The notes beneath the pieces are model-generated. The model saw nothing but the letters and a program-made list of their open reading frames with translations, was not told the DNA's origin and ran no database searches. The position numbers were made by a program, and so were the translations under genes. From Gentiana macrophylla (lineage: Eukaryota; Streptophyta; Magnoliopsida; Gentianales; Gentianaceae): a stretch of 64,000 bases of DNA. Shown piece by piece: positions 42,576 to 54,467 of this stretch. How positions within the stretch are numbered: the first letter of the stretch is position 1; every line of letters starts with the position of its first letter. The stretch lies in contig JAOBSW010000746.1 of NCBI GenBank assembly GCA_026214975.1, forward strand, positions 1 through 64,000, in the 5' to 3' direction.

Positions 42576-44592
42576 TGTTAGGTGTGATGCCCGAAAGACA
42601 ATTTTGTAATTGTTTTATTTAATAAATAAAATGATATTGTTATTCATATTTATTATTCTCATATTCACCGATGTGACAATTGTAATTACACTACAGAAAA
42701 CCCTAAGTATATCGTTTATGTAATCACTTAACTCAGTGTATGGGATATACACGGGAGGATTGAGTTAGTGAAGATGTACTTAAAATACAATTAGCCCGTA
42801 GTGAAGGGATCAATGGCGAGCTACGAAACCTAAACCTAGAGTCTTTGACCTAGGCTAAGGCCAAGAATAGACATCGCGTGCTCAAAACGCTGATTCGTTC
42901 TTGAAGGATGTAATCTCTACGACAAAGAGACTACTCACTCGCAAGTGATTTTGTTTTAATCAGTCACAGATTAAAACGGCAAGAAGAGAAAGTTCTCAAC
43001 TCAATAAATGATTAAACTTCAAAATTATATGATGATCTTATTATGATAGTAACTTGCCTATATATAGGCTACAAATAAAAGACTAATAATCCTCCTTAGC
43101 AATGTGGGAGAAGGAAACTAGTAAAATAAACCTAAGTGAACTAGGACTAGAAGGGGCGCCCCACCTTTTGGGCTTTTAAGTATTTCTTGTGTCTTCTAAG
43201 CCCACAAGATAATTATTAAATAATGTCCTACATAAAAATAATAAAACAAGTCCAAAATAACTTAAATAATGGCGCCACCAATCTTGCAACCTAACCAAGC
43301 CCATCTTCGTTGTCTTCAAGCCCAATTGCATAAATGATGAATTTTATGGGTCGTTCTTCCTCCGACTTGGGTCGCTCTTGCTCCAAATAAATATCTAGGA
43401 TCAGATTATTCAAAGCCTCTCGCATCCTTTTCTTTGGAGCCTCGTCATAGGCCCATCTCGAATTACAGATGATCTATCGGTTGCATCGGGGCCAAAGGTG
43501 GGAACCTCATTCGTAATCGTATCAAAGTTAACGGTAACTTCCCGATTTAGAATGAAGCATCTATGGAGGATTAATCCATATGTAATGATTATATCAATGA
43601 ACGCTTATTATTATTCTCGTGAGGAGATAAATATAATCTTATAATCGGAGGAGTGCGATCACAGGATTATGGTGGCATATTCTCGTGATTGATTTATCGA
43701 ATATAATTATTCGTTCGTAAGATAATTATTTATTTGATTTATCGGAGTCACGATTATTAGTCCATGGTCCCGACGTGTCTCCTAATATAGCATAGCTATT
43801 CTCGGACGTCGAATCCTAATAATATTAATTTAGTTCTTGTTGGACTTTATTAAAACGATATGTGAATTAATTGTTTAGTGGACTATTAAATTAGTTGGGC
43901 TAAATAATTAAATATGTGAAAAAGATATTTTTCATAATCTTGGCCCAAATGGTGTGTATGGCCGAAATATATTGTGACTAGGTCACAAGTGATAAATTTA
44001 CCCCAAGTGATGTTTTATGGAACAAGAAATTAGTTTTCTTGTGTATTAATAAGACATGTGCATAAAATATTTATTGGATAAATATTTATGGTAAGAAATA
44101 AAGATAAATATTATTCTAGATTTGTTCTAGAATATTATGGAATTATCTTTTATTTAATGGGATTATTATAATTGATTTTGTATTAATTATTAAATCCTTG
44201 GAGGCTAAGTTTTACTCTCCTATATAAAGAGAGTTGTTCCAATCCTTAAGACACACAATAAATTTCGACTTCTCCTCTTAGAGAGAAGAAGTGATAATTT
44301 CGGCCAAGGGGAGACTAAGGGAAAATCTTGGAGATTTTTCCGGGTAGCATATCGGAAGGATTCGAGACGAGGATTTCCTTCCACCGGGAGTTGCTTGGAT
44401 CACACATACGGAAGATCGTGGTGCTCTTCACATCTACTTGCAATCTTCCTATTGCGGTTCTTCAACTTGGATTTTGAGATCCAAGAGGTATGATCTACAA
44501 CCCCCTTGTAGAGTAGATCTAGTTATTTTATTACGTGTAATTTATAGATCTAGATCCTTAAATCGCTTCCATTGCGGATGATATTACTAACA
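42576..44592 (+). repeat. Element B 3' LTR, interrupted by a solo LTR of C
   Basis: It starts TGTTAGGTGTG after the purine tract and ends ACTAACA. Compared with the 5' LTR it lacks about 550 bp between GTAGTGAAG (42,806) and the C insertion point. The TATA box TATATAAAG is at 44,221. Confidence 0.9.
42807..43524 (-). mobile_element. Solo LTR of element C, left-truncated by about 30 bp
   Basis: It matches C's LTRs from GGATCAATGGCGAG to AATCGTATCA. The right junction, ATCA followed by AGTTAACGG, is the same site as ATCA|GGTTAACGG at 24,612 in the 5' LTR. About 30 bp of the left end are lost together with adjoining B sequence. Confidence 0.9.
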
Positions 44593-44597
44593 AGGCA

Positions 44598-45164
44598 ATC
44601 CTACCCTTAAAGGACCGGTGGAAGACTCGGGAGCAAAGCAATCCTACCTATTCCCGATTTTGATTTGTGAAGCCATAGTCATTGGTGAAGGACAAGCAAT
44701 CTTAGGAATCTTTGTAATCGCAACATCAAAGATCTCTACAGTGAATTACCTCCAACATCACGAGGAGAAGAGTGGGTGAGCGGATTACACCACCGGAACC
44801 ACTATAAAATCTGCCTACTTACTTTCAGCATTTACATTTTGCACTTAGTTTATTATATACATCAATCAACTGAATCTAGCAACTGAAATCACACACATAC
44901 ACTACTGAGTATCTAATACTTAGTATCATATTTAACAACAAGTATTAAGGCTTAATTTTGACATAATTCCATTTGCACAAATTCGAGTAGAATCGAATCT
45001 GTCGGTGAGACTCATCGTTTATCGCCAGAGCTCTTGAGGTATCGCCAGATCATCGAACTTCAAAGAGCTCTGAAGTTCTTTGAATTTGTTAACTCCAAAG
45101 TTTTAAGTGTTAAGTTTATTCACCCCCTTCTAAACTTAACCAAAGCCTTTTCAAGGGACCAACA
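44598..45164 (+). repeat. Element A 5' LTR, part 2
   Basis: It continues A's LTR after B, matching 11,626-12,194 of the lone LTR, and ends GGACCAACA before the primer site. Confidence 0.9.
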
Positions 45165-45165
45165 A

Positions 45166-45180
45166 TTGGTATCGGAGTAG
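45166..45180 (+). other. Primer-binding site of element A
   Basis: TTGGTATCGGAGTAG is one change from the tRNA-Met site TGGTATCAGAG usual in plant copia elements. The change is CAG to CGG. Confidence 0.8.
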
Positions 45181-45268
45181 TGCTTCTGTTCTGAAGAAAT
45201 CCTACTTGTTGTGCTTGTGAAAATACTTTGAAACTTTTTCAAATTCTCGATTTTCAAAAACTTGCATC

Positions 45269-46260
45269 ATGGATAGCACCCGGTATGCTAGAACTATCTT
45301 TGATGTGTTCTCTAGATAGATTTGATGAATATAAACGTCGTATGCAAAGCTTACCTTGTCGCAACTCATGATGAGATGATGGATGTACTAACCGATTGAC
45401 CACCTGGAGATTACCAAGGCGATGAATCGTGGGTGATACTACAGAGTACATTCCTAAACCAAAAAGAGAATGGAATGCGAAGAACAGAAAAAGAGCAAAC
45501 CTCAACAATATTGCTATTGATATCATTTATAGAACCTTGGATAGCAATATGTACATGAAGGTTAAAGATTGCAAAACTGCAAAGGAACTTTGGGACAAGA
45601 TACAGTTGATCTGTGAAGGCACTGATGCAATAAAGAAGAACAAAATCAGTGTGGTCAAAAAGAGGTTTCAAAAGTTCAAGATGCTACCAAATGAAACCAT
45701 TGAGCAGATGGAATCAAGATTTAATGCTATCCTGGATGAACTTACCCTGCTGAGTGTAAGTTATTCAAAAGAGGAAATAAACACAAAAATCTTGAAAGCA
45801 TTACCTGCAAAAGATGTTTGGAAAATGAAGGTGACTGCAATAGAAGAAATGAGAAAGCTGCATGAAGAAGACACATTCAAGTTAATTTTAGATCTTAACG
45901 CTTATCAATTTAGCAAAAAGCTTGTACCTGAGACTAAAAAAAAGAGCCAAAGACCACTGCATTGGCTGCTTCACATCAGGAAGAAACATCTGGAGGACAA
46001 GATGATCTACTGGATGAGATGCAGGAGAAAACAGATTGCCCTCCTGAGCAAGAAAATCAGGATGATGAAGACAGGAAAGGCCCCTGCAAGAAATTTCACA
46101 AAAAGGCCTACTGAAAGAAAGAAAGAAGAACCAAAGAAAGACAATGACTATCTCAGGCTTTCATTGCAAGAAACTAGGACACTTCAAACCCTGATATCCC
46201 TGAGTTAAAACAAAGTAAGGAACTCGATTATCTTTGCTTCAATCTGTAAGAAGCCTGGAC
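45269..46260 (+). pseudogene. Element A gag (UBN2-type) with zinc knuckle
   Basis: The ATG at 45,269 begins MDSTRYARTIF and the frame breaks near 45,320. The longest open part is 45,429-46,208 (259 codons). It contains YRTLDSNMYMKVKDCKTAKE, KELWDKIQ, FKMLPNETIEQMESRF and KILKALPAKDVWKMKVTAIE, the helical capsid region of plant Ty1/copia gag (UBN2/Retrotran_gag_2). CCHC-like knuckle remains are visible at about 46,157 (FHCKKLGHF) and again at about 46,228 with one indel. The protein would form the particle and bind RNA. Confidence 0.88.
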
Positions 46261-47600
46261 ACTTTGGGACACGATTGTCGGACCTACTAAAGACCAGGAG
46301 TCAACAAAGAAGACATGGCAAGAAGGCTATGGTTCTTGAAGATGAATCAGGGTATGAAGTGGAATAAAAGGAAATGAATCGGATGACACATCACCAGTTC
46401 TCGATATGGAAGATTATGCTTTGATGGCCAATATGGATGAAATCGAGGAGGTATACAATCTGTATCAATAAACACTCTCGCCGGAAGTGATTGTGAATCA
46501 ACATGTGGTTCAAATCCTAGAAATTCTAATAATGAGGAGACTTTGGATGCTATCATTAATCAATCGAGGAAAATACAACTGGTTATGAGATTGTGAAGGC
46601 AAAAAAAGAAGCTCTTGATTGGAGGTTGAAAGATTAAAAGCTGAATTAAGAATTCTTAAAGGAAAGAAAAGGATCTTTGGATAGAATCAACATAAGCCTC
46701 TTTGAACAATCGTGAGATTGTTGAATCTAATTGAACCATCTTGTTCTTTTACTACATACAAATCTGGAAAGCCTTATGGTGATAAACAGGCTTGGATTTG
46801 GAACTCAACAATTAAAAAGAGTGGATCGATGAAGGTTATGAACCTAGTACGAGAATTGGTCCTAAGTTTGTACCAAAGACAAGATCCAACTCCAAGTAAG
46901 GTTCTTTGAGGCGGTAAAACCCTACCGAGAATACTTCAAGGAAGCAAAATCGAAGTCAAAGAAGTCAACGACCCTAACAAAAAAGAACAAATCCAAAAAT
47001 AGGATCTTTGGACCTTACAGACTCTCGATAGCAGACACTGCTACCAAGTCTCATTTGGACCACAAAAGGTAAAGATCGAGAAATATTCCAAGGATAAGAA
47101 TCCTAAATCTAAAAATGTTAATCATTCAAGGGATACTTATCTCGGGAGGAAAGGTAGACTATTCCCTCACGATTATGATTGGAATATTCTCAGCCTCTTG
47201 ATAGAAACAACCAAGATAACCATGTTGCTAGGGTAAAACCTAAGCAAATGGAATCAAAGAAAGGACTCAACAGAGGACTTATAAAAGGCCTCAGCAAGGA
47301 CCTCAGCAGACTCCATACTATAGGGTTGTTCCTAACAAACAGCAAACAAATGGTTATACTAATGCTTCTAACAACAAGAGTCACTTCAAACAGCATTATA
47401 AATCAAAAGGCCAGAAAACATATGTGAATCCTACACAACCAACTGTTAGAACTTATGGATGTGTGGAATACATGTATGAACCAAAGTATGACACCTTTAG
47501 AGAAGACCTTATGGAAACTTACCAAAGGTCATGCTTACTATCGACCACTATGGACCCAAACAGGTTTGGGTACCTAAAATGTATTAACTTTGTTTTGTAG
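46261..47600 (+). pseudogene. Element A gag-protease linker, degenerate
   Basis: About 1.3 kb of frameshifted coding-like sequence rich in Lys, Asn and Gln codons lies between the knuckles and the protease. The longest frame is 47,179-47,427 (82 codons, Lys/Gly-rich). The position suits the variable linker of SIRE-type polyproteins. No domain is seen. Confidence 0.55.
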
Positions 47601-47960
47601 GTGTCCGGTACTTTGTGGTGGATGTTCCGGACATATGACAAAGAACAAGCACTGCTTGTCAAACTTTGTGGCAAAGGATGGTCCAAGGTGAATTTTGGCA
47701 ACAAGAATACACTGGATATACAAGAGGATATGGCACACTTGTGAGAAATGGACTTACAATCAAGAATGTTGCATATGTGGAAGGATTGGACTACAACTTG
47801 CCGAGCCTTTGGACAATTTCGTGACATGGGATACAAGGTCACTTTTGACAAAAACAATCAGTATTGTCATTAGTGAAAGAGGTGATCAAGTTGTACTCTT
47901 GGTGGTAGATGACATCAAAACATGTATGTTGTGGATTGGTCTCATCGCAGTTCAGAAACC
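47601..47960 (+). pseudogene. Element A aspartic protease, degenerate
   Basis: At about 47,619-47,650 one frame reads GCSGHMTKNKHCLSNF, the conserved block just after the catalytic DSG of copia proteases. The DSG itself is scrambled at a site where CAG is expected. FVAKDGP follows, then frameshifted sequence. Confidence 0.75.
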
Positions 47961-48627
47961 CTGCTGATTGTGCATACCAAGTCGAACTTAATTGGTTATG
48001 GCACAAGAAGTTGAATCATTTGAACTTTGATGATATCAATCAGTTGGTGAAGAAGAAGAAGTGGTGATTGGTTTACACGAGATCACATTCAAGAAGGATG
48101 CTATATGTGATGCATGTCAAATAGGTAAACAGATAAAGTCAAGCTTCAAGTCAAAACTAAACAATCAACTAATAGAGTGTCGGAGTGATGCATATGGATC
48201 TATTTGGACCAATAACTCCAACAAGTGTAACAGAAAGAAATACACCTTAGTGGTTGTGGATGATTACTCAAGGTACACTTGGGTGATATTTATGAACAAG
48301 AAAAGTGAAACACTCAAAAGCATGCCTAATCTTTTAAAGAGATTACAAAATGAGAAAAGTCGACAAGAGTAAAAATAAGATCGGATCAGAGTGCATGAAT
48401 TTCTCAACAAAGTGATAAGAGAATATTGTGAAACAGAATGGTGTACTATATCAACTTGTCATTGCTACACCTCGTAGAAACCTCTTGAAAAAAGCAGGAC
48501 TTTAAGGGAAGCAGGAAGGACAATGATTTGTGAAGCATTGCTACCGAAAGAAGAAGTTAATACATCACTTATACACAGGAATGTAACTTGAGGAAGGACA
48601 ATGATTTGGAATGGAAGAAACCAAATA
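47961..48627 (+). pseudogene. Element A GAG-pre-integrase and integrase core, N-terminal part
   Basis: The zinc-binding region shows LWHKKLNHLNFDDINQLVK near 47,995 and CDACQIGKQIKSSFKSK near 48,108. The core follows with MHMDLFGPITP (first catalytic Asp, near 48,190) in one frame and KYTLVVVDDYSRYTWVIFMN in another. Later parts (RSDQS, EFLNKVIREYCE-like) are visible but shifted. The frame is cut at 48,627 by the CACTA insertion and resumes near 51,724. Confidence 0.88.
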
Positions 48628-48639
48628 CACTACTAGAAA

Positions 48640-48815
48640 CGTGTTTTAATGAGGAGATATTAAGAAGATTAAAATTCATCATTAAACAATACTTATAATG
48701 AGAGAGACTAAAGAATTTTGATGGTTGATGACCAAGTTTTTATTCTCCTCATTATCGATCATATTTCTCCTCATTAGTTATACAAAAAAAATTCTCCTCA
48801 TTATTTGTGTAATAT
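48640..48815 (+). repeat. CACTA subterminal repeats
   Basis: TAATGAGGAGA at about 48,648 and TCTCCTCATTA-type words at about 48,752, 48,771 and 48,792 are inverted or direct copies. In En/Spm elements such subterminal motifs bind the TNPA-type protein. Confidence 0.7.
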
Positions 48816-50610
48816 AATATTTTTAGGGTAGTGTAATATAATTAATAAACATACACCTATCCCTAATACACAATCTTTTTTCTCCCCACCGCCGGTCTAG
48901 TTCCACTCTAAATCTCAGCCAAGTGAATCATTTGACCGTGCTCTGCTCGACGACTTCTCCGGCGTCCTTCTTCCGGCGTCCGGTGCTCTGCTCCGCTAAT
49001 TTCAATCACTCCGACGCTCTTACAGACTAGTAGGTACCGTTTTGATTTCATGTTCTTTTGGTTGGATATTAATGGTAAATGCATTGATCTTTCACAAATC
49101 GATTAGATCCGCACTCGTTTTACTAATGTTTGATTTGGTGGTAATTGCCTTATTCCTTTTGTTAGTTTAATCAGTATCTACATTTTTACTTATTGGAAAG
49201 TGGTTATCTGGTTCAAAATTTGAATGCTGTTCAAAGTGCTGCCATTCAAAATATTGTATCGATGTGTTCTTTCACTTGTGTTTATGAAAGTTTTATGAGT
49301 ACAGTGTTGATATCTTTGACTATGGAGTTATCTATCAAGGGAAATGAGTAAGAGGAAGGGATGATTCCTGTAGTTGGTTGCATATGAAATCTGTTATAAT
49401 TTGAGAATTTCCGTCTTTGTGATCCAACAATTTGAGAATTTCCATTTTGTGATCAAGTAGTTCTCTCATGTTTATACTTGAAAAGAATATTTGTTGTAAA
49501 TGTGTACTTTCTATGGAAACCTAATTTTCTATCAATTAGTTGGATTAATTTACATTTCCATATTGGTGTTTCTCTTCCAGCAAATATTGTAAAACAGATT
49601 TTTCGCATTTGGGTAATGGATTTTCACTCTTTCTTAATGAAGCAAAGAACTCTTACCGATCATACGACACCTTATCTCCACTAGGAACTAGTTCACCTTA
49701 GTCTTTCCCTATGATGTTCCAGAAGGAATCAAAGTTTAGACTCCTTTTGTGTAGCCTGTTTTACCATCACCGGACAAGAAGATTCTCCATATCAAATGAA
49801 AGTTGAAACAACTCCATATCAGTTCTGTTGTTAGAGCTTGGAACTGAAAAAGCACAACCAAGAAGTTCAAATATGGGTGTGTCTTTTTTACACGCTGTTG
49901 TTTTTAGTAACATCTAAGACAAATCTTTGGGAAACAATTTTCTTGTTTTCAAAATGGAAAATACATACATGGAAAGAATTTGGGTCCAATCAATCTGAAC
50001 CAGAGATGTATAGTAGGGCCATAGATCACCATATGCATAATTTTTGTACTACATTAAAACTATATCTCTATCCATTATGAGGATTGGATCTAATTCCTTT
50101 TGGGTGTGAGGGCATTATTATATTCTTCTGAAGAATGGTGCTTCAAGTGGAAATTGAACAGAACATCTATTCAAAAAAGAAACATAGTTTTGATTTTCAT
50201 GTTTGGAGTAAGTTTAATATTACGTAATGTCCATGTATATAAAGAATATTTCCTGACTTGTGGGTAGTCTCTTAAACTTCATGAATCGTCTATGTGCTTC
50301 ACACCTTTTTCTGTTGGTAATTTATCCTGTCCACTCTTCCTCATCACTGTCTTTTTTGATCATTTTTTTAGTGATACGTTAAGCGCTTGTTGGCTTATAT
50401 GTTTTGCTTTGACTGAATGTGAACCAATTTGTACTCTGCTATGCCGTCGAACCAATTTACATAGCATTGCTTTTACCCTTTATATATATTGCTTTAATCC
50501 ATATCATGCTTTGCCTTGTGCTCGTTAACTTTTGATTTTGCTGCTTCCACTGGAGTAGGAAAATGACACCTAGTAAAGAACGGATTGGTCTTTTCGATGA
50601 TTGATTGAAT

Positions 50611-50757
50611 GACAAATACAAGATAGGTATTCAACAGTTTTTGGATTATTCTTTCAAGAAGACGGGTGTGGTAAAAAATATTCGGTGTCCATGTGTTAAT
50701 TGTTAAAACACAGGTTATGGATCTATGGAAATGGTTGAAATGCATCTATTGTTGTTA
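50611..50757 (+). pseudogene. Remnant of CACTA transposase-associated domain
   Basis: One frame reads DKYKIGIQQFLDYSF, then NIRCPCVNC, a stop, and EMVEMHL. The spacing of a hydrophobic FLDY block, the CPC-x2-C cluster and a final His-Leu matches the Transpos_assoc domain at the start of plant CACTA transposases. No transposase core follows. Confidence 0.72.
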
Positions 50758-51722
50758 AGACACATCCTCGGGATCTCTCGTGAGATGGGAGAACCAATAG
50801 AGATGAGAGCAATAATACAAATGATTTAGGTGAAGCATACCAACATTATGAATCTTTCAAGTATGATTGTGGTCACCAAATTCAGCCAAGAAGATGGTAT
50901 AAATATCTGGACAAGAACATATTTGGAGCCGCAGCTGTTGACATTACAACCGCACAAAAAGAAATAGAAAAAGCATTTTGATCATTCAAGCGCCCCTTTT
51001 GTCCTTTCTTTTGGTTAGATCATTGAAAATCAATTTAATATATCCTTATTGTTCATTTTTGCCATATATCTATGTCATGGTCTCATGTTATTGTCAGGTT
51101 CCTGTTTAACGAGTTCATGCTCTTGTTTCATTCTTTTGGAAGAACTGATGCGAGAAACCTTATTTCAGGTATCTTGTTTAATTTAATTTATTAGACATTA
51201 AGTTCTTTCTCTTCAATTAGCTGTCTTTGGTTGGTATTGAATGATTTGACTGTATCAAAAGTCATCCATGATGATCATACTCCCTGGTAGGCGTTTAGCA
51301 GCTTTAGACACAGTTGATTGCTAAATCATGCAGAGTGCCATTTAATCATTGAGTTTACTGAATGTTCTTAGCTTGCATTTTCATGCTTTTTCTAGCCAAA
51401 CTGTTGTGAAGAGTAAATTATGATGACAAGCATTCAACATATATTACTTAGTGGAAACATGTAAATTCGATGGTGTTTCTGTATGCATGCTTGAAATTTT
51501 TTCCATAGCAGAGAGCATTTCAATTCATAAATGGAGGCTTGAAATTTTATCCTTTTACATCAACGATTACATGTTACAATCAACAACATCATTGTACATC
51601 AAAGTCATATCTTGCATTTAAAGTCATGTTTTGCTGATTTATTCACTTCTGTATAAGTTACATTTAGCAAAGGTGTTCATTTTATCTTTTGATTCATATT
51701 AGCAACAGAACATTGTGGGTAC

Positions 51723-52300
51723 TTGGAAACCAAATATATCCTATTTCCATCCATTTGGAAGCAAGTGTTTTATTCTAAATCACAAGGTTCATTTGAAGAC
51801 ATTCCAACCAAAGTCGATGAAGGAATTTTCTTGGGATATTCTTCATCAAGAAGACATTGTAGTAATTGAACAAGAGGTCACTAAAACATGAAGAAACAAT
51901 CCATGTTGTGTTTGATGAACCTAAGTTCACTGGTATGGAAGATGAAGATTGTGAACCTGCTGAGAATCAACAAGTCACTGATCAAGATTGTGTTGAAGTT
52001 TTGGAAAGATTCAATGACTTAAAAGTTTCTGATATTGCCCTCGCTAAACACCTGGCCGGGTGATATTACCGATGCAACAATCGAAGCAATTCAAGGATCC
52101 GCTGAAACCCGCTGTTGAAGAAGCTACAATGTAATCCCATCAAGATGAGGTTCCCGATAATCAAACTAACCGTAATCCACAATGGTTAAGGAATCACCTC
52201 TTTGAACAAGTCATTGGCAATGTACTGCAAGGTGTATGGACTAGAAGACAACCTGGAAGCTATGTTTACTTGTTTTCTATCTCAAATGGAACCTAAAGTT
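51723..52300 (+). pseudogene. Element A integrase C-terminal region after the CACTA insertion
   Basis: Sequence from 51,724 reads as the conserved copia stretch after the integrase core (FHPFGSKCFIL, then NHKVHLKTFQPKS). The frame 51,866-52,063 contains EETIHVVFDEPKF, the usual link before RT. An acidic linker follows to about 52,300. Confidence 0.82.
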
Positions 52301-53080
52301 GTTGAAGAAGCAATTTGGATCCAGATTGGATAATTGCTATGCAAGAAGAATTGAATGAATTTGAAAGAAATCAAGTTTGGACACTAGTTGAAAGGCCAAG
52401 TCATGCAAATATCATTGGTACTAAATGGGTATACTGAGTAAATAAACTTGATGAATCTGGTACCATTATGAGGAATAAGGCCGCACTAGTTGCAAAAGGC
52501 TATTCTCAAGCGTATGAATAGATTTTGATGAAACTTATGCACTGCTGCAAGATTGGAAGCTATCAGATTATTCTTGGCACATACCGCATATAAGAACTTC
52601 AAGGTATATCAAATGGATGTCAAAAGTGCATTTTTGAATGGCATTCTAGAGGAGGAAGTGTATGTACAAAGAACCTCCTGGATTTGAAGTTAATGATCAA
52701 GAAGATAAAGTGTATAGACTCAACAAAGCACTTTATGGATTGAAACAGCACCAAGAGCTTGGTATGAAACTTTATCTCAATTCTTGGTGGACAATGGTTT
52801 TACAAAAGGCACCATTGATAAAACTCTTTCGTAATCAATGAGAAGGACAAAGACTACCGGGCATGATTTATGTTGATGACATAATCTTTGGTTTCAAAAT
52901 GAATTGTTATGTGAAAAGTTTGCAAATCTAATGAAGAGCAAATTCCAAATGAGTATGATGGGAGAAATAAACTACTTTTGGGATTGCAAGTTAAACAGAT
53001 GAAAGATGGAATCTTCATTCATCAAACCAAGTATACCAGGAGTTGTCAAGAAGTTTGGTATGGAAAACAAAGACCAAGAT
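52301..53080 (+). pseudogene. Element A reverse transcriptase
   Basis: Visible in alternating frames: AMQEELNEFERNQVWTLVER, GTKWVY, NKAALVAKGYSQA, FKVYQMDVKSAFLNG (first catalytic Asp) and the active-site YVDD at 52,869-52,880 (IYVDDIIFG). These are followed by KFANLMKSKFQMSMMGEINY and GLQVKQMKDGIFIHQTKYT. The order and wording are those of SIRE-type Ty1/copia RT. At least five frameshifts prevent a working enzyme. Confidence 0.9.
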
Positions 53081-53199
53081 ATCAACTCCAATGAGCACAA
53101 ATATCAGATTGGATGAAGATAAAGAAGGAAAAGATGTTGATCGAGACACTATCTGTATGATGATAGGTAGTCTGGTCAGATCTCAACGCCAAAGCAGAC

Positions 53200-53814
53200 T
53201 GATATATCCTTTGTTGTAGGTGTTTGTGCAAGATTTCAATCTAAACCTAAAGAAAGTCATTTGTGTAGGCAAGAGAGTTCTCAAGTACATAAAGGAGACT
53301 TTGGGAGTAGGGATATGGTATTCCAAGGATGGAAGCTTCAAAGTTATATCCTACTCAGATTCGATTATCTTTGGATGCAAAATTGATAGAAAAAGCACCA
53401 CAGAACCTCCGCGGTTGATGGGAAGTAGAGTGGTCTCCTGGTTCAAAGAAGAAATAGAATTCAATATCAACTTCCACTGCTGAAGCTGAATACATTGCTG
53501 CTGGAAGTTGCCGTGCACAAGTACTATGGTAAAGACAACAATTAAGGGATTATGGGATTGAGGAAAAAGAAATTCCAATTATGTGTGACAACACAAGTGC
53601 AATTGCAATCACTAAAAATCATGTTTTGCACTCAAGAACCAAGCATATTGATGTGAGACATCATTTTATAAGAGATCATGTTGAAAAGAAAGATGTGGTG
53701 GTTCTATACATCCCTACTGAAAATCAACTTGCTGATATCTTCACTAAACCACTTGATAGTGAATGGTTTGCTAAACTAAGGATCGAACTTGGAATTATAA
53801 AAGTTGATCGATAA
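53200..53814 (+). pseudogene. Element A RNase H and end of pol
   Basis: The first part (53,220-53,483) shows RVLKYIKETLGVGIWYSKD and GCKIDRKSTT. After shifts the last 77 codons (53,581-53,814) are intact: CDNTSAIAITKNHVLHSRTK, IDVRHHFIRDHVEKKD, NQLADIFTKPLD, then LRIELGII and a stop. The HIDVRHHFIRDHV block near the end is characteristic of plant Ty1/copia, particularly SIRE-like elements. Confidence 0.92.
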
Positions 53815-54467
53815 TCAAGAATGTCTTGGAATTCACCAAGGGATTAGTCTTTGCTATGTTGGGTGAGCTCACTTAGCAGATTAGTCATTGGTGTCAACAA
53901 TTCCATGTACTTATGTTTGGACAATTGAGCAAATGAGGTTGCCAAGCGGGATTGATCTTTGTCATGATGGGTGAGCTCACTTGATGATCGGGTCATTGGT
54001 ATTAAACTTCATCTTGTATTATCAATTGATCAAAACAAGAAGAAATCAAGGATCAAGCAGAGTCACATTGTCAAGCATGGCAAAGCTTTGTCAGCATCTG
54101 CCGAGCCAACCCTACCGAGGACAACCTCATTGAATGGAACGTTACACGATCAAACTTTATTAAAGTCAAAGAGCAATTGGCGGGATATTTATTCTATCCA
54201 TTATGACCCTAGTTAACACGATCTAACGGTTACAAAACGTTATGGAGGAGTTTTGGAACACGTGTCAAGACAGATTCACTCGTGATTAATCGTGGTTAAC
54301 ATCAATGTATACGCAATCGGACAGATTACAACTACCCACCGTCTATATATCTGCACTCTACATACCGAAGATACTCTACTCGCAAAATCGCTTTATCTCT
54401 CAAGAAATTTACACCGTGGTGAACACAGATTTAATATTTATCTTCTTCATCTTATTTTCTCATAACA
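53815..54467 (+). promoter_or_regulatory. Spacer between pol and the third ORF, with possible internal promoter
   Basis: No gene is seen. A 60-bp segment (TTTGCTATGTTGGGTGAGCT with GTCATTGGT) at about 53,840 is repeated at about 53,947. A TATA-like word CTATATATC at 54,343-54,351 lies about 117 bp before the ATG at 54,468, a spacing suitable for a subgenomic transcript. Confidence 0.5.

Larger units (their letters stand above)
16723..44592 (+). mobile_element. Element B: Ty1/copia-type LTR retrotransposon without recognisable genes
   Basis: It starts TGTTAGGTG, ends ACTAACA, and is flanked by AGGCA at 16,718-16,722 and 44,593-44,597. Each LTR is about 1.85 kb once insertions are removed. A tRNA-Met-like primer site (TGGTATCA) follows the 5' LTR, and a purine tract GCAAGTGGGAGAT precedes the 3' LTR; both are usual in plant copia elements. 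Without the Mutator-like element and the F/E insertion, about 5.6 kb of internal sequence remains, and I could not recognise gag or pol in it. B is therefore non-autonomous or heavily decayed. The two LTRs are nearly identical after the C insertion point, suggesting fairly recent insertion. Confidence 0.85.
48628..51722 (+). mobile_element. Truncated CACTA (En/Spm) DNA transposon inside A's integrase
   Basis: The left end reads CACTACTAGAAACG, the standard terminus of plant CACTA elements. Subterminal copies of TCTCCTCATTA and its complement lie at 48,648-48,810. A transposase-associated domain remnant is at 50,611. The matching right end (CTAGTAGTG) is not found before the copia sequence resumes, so the right side is truncated or rearranged. 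Between these parts (48,810-50,560 and 50,760-51,720) I see AT-rich non-coding sequence only. Short frames there have no motif. Confidence 0.8.

Noticed and set aside
16723..44592. Treating the C solo LTR at 42,807 as an independent insertion
   Set aside because: The right junction is identical to that of C in the 5' LTR, so shared origin is far more likely.
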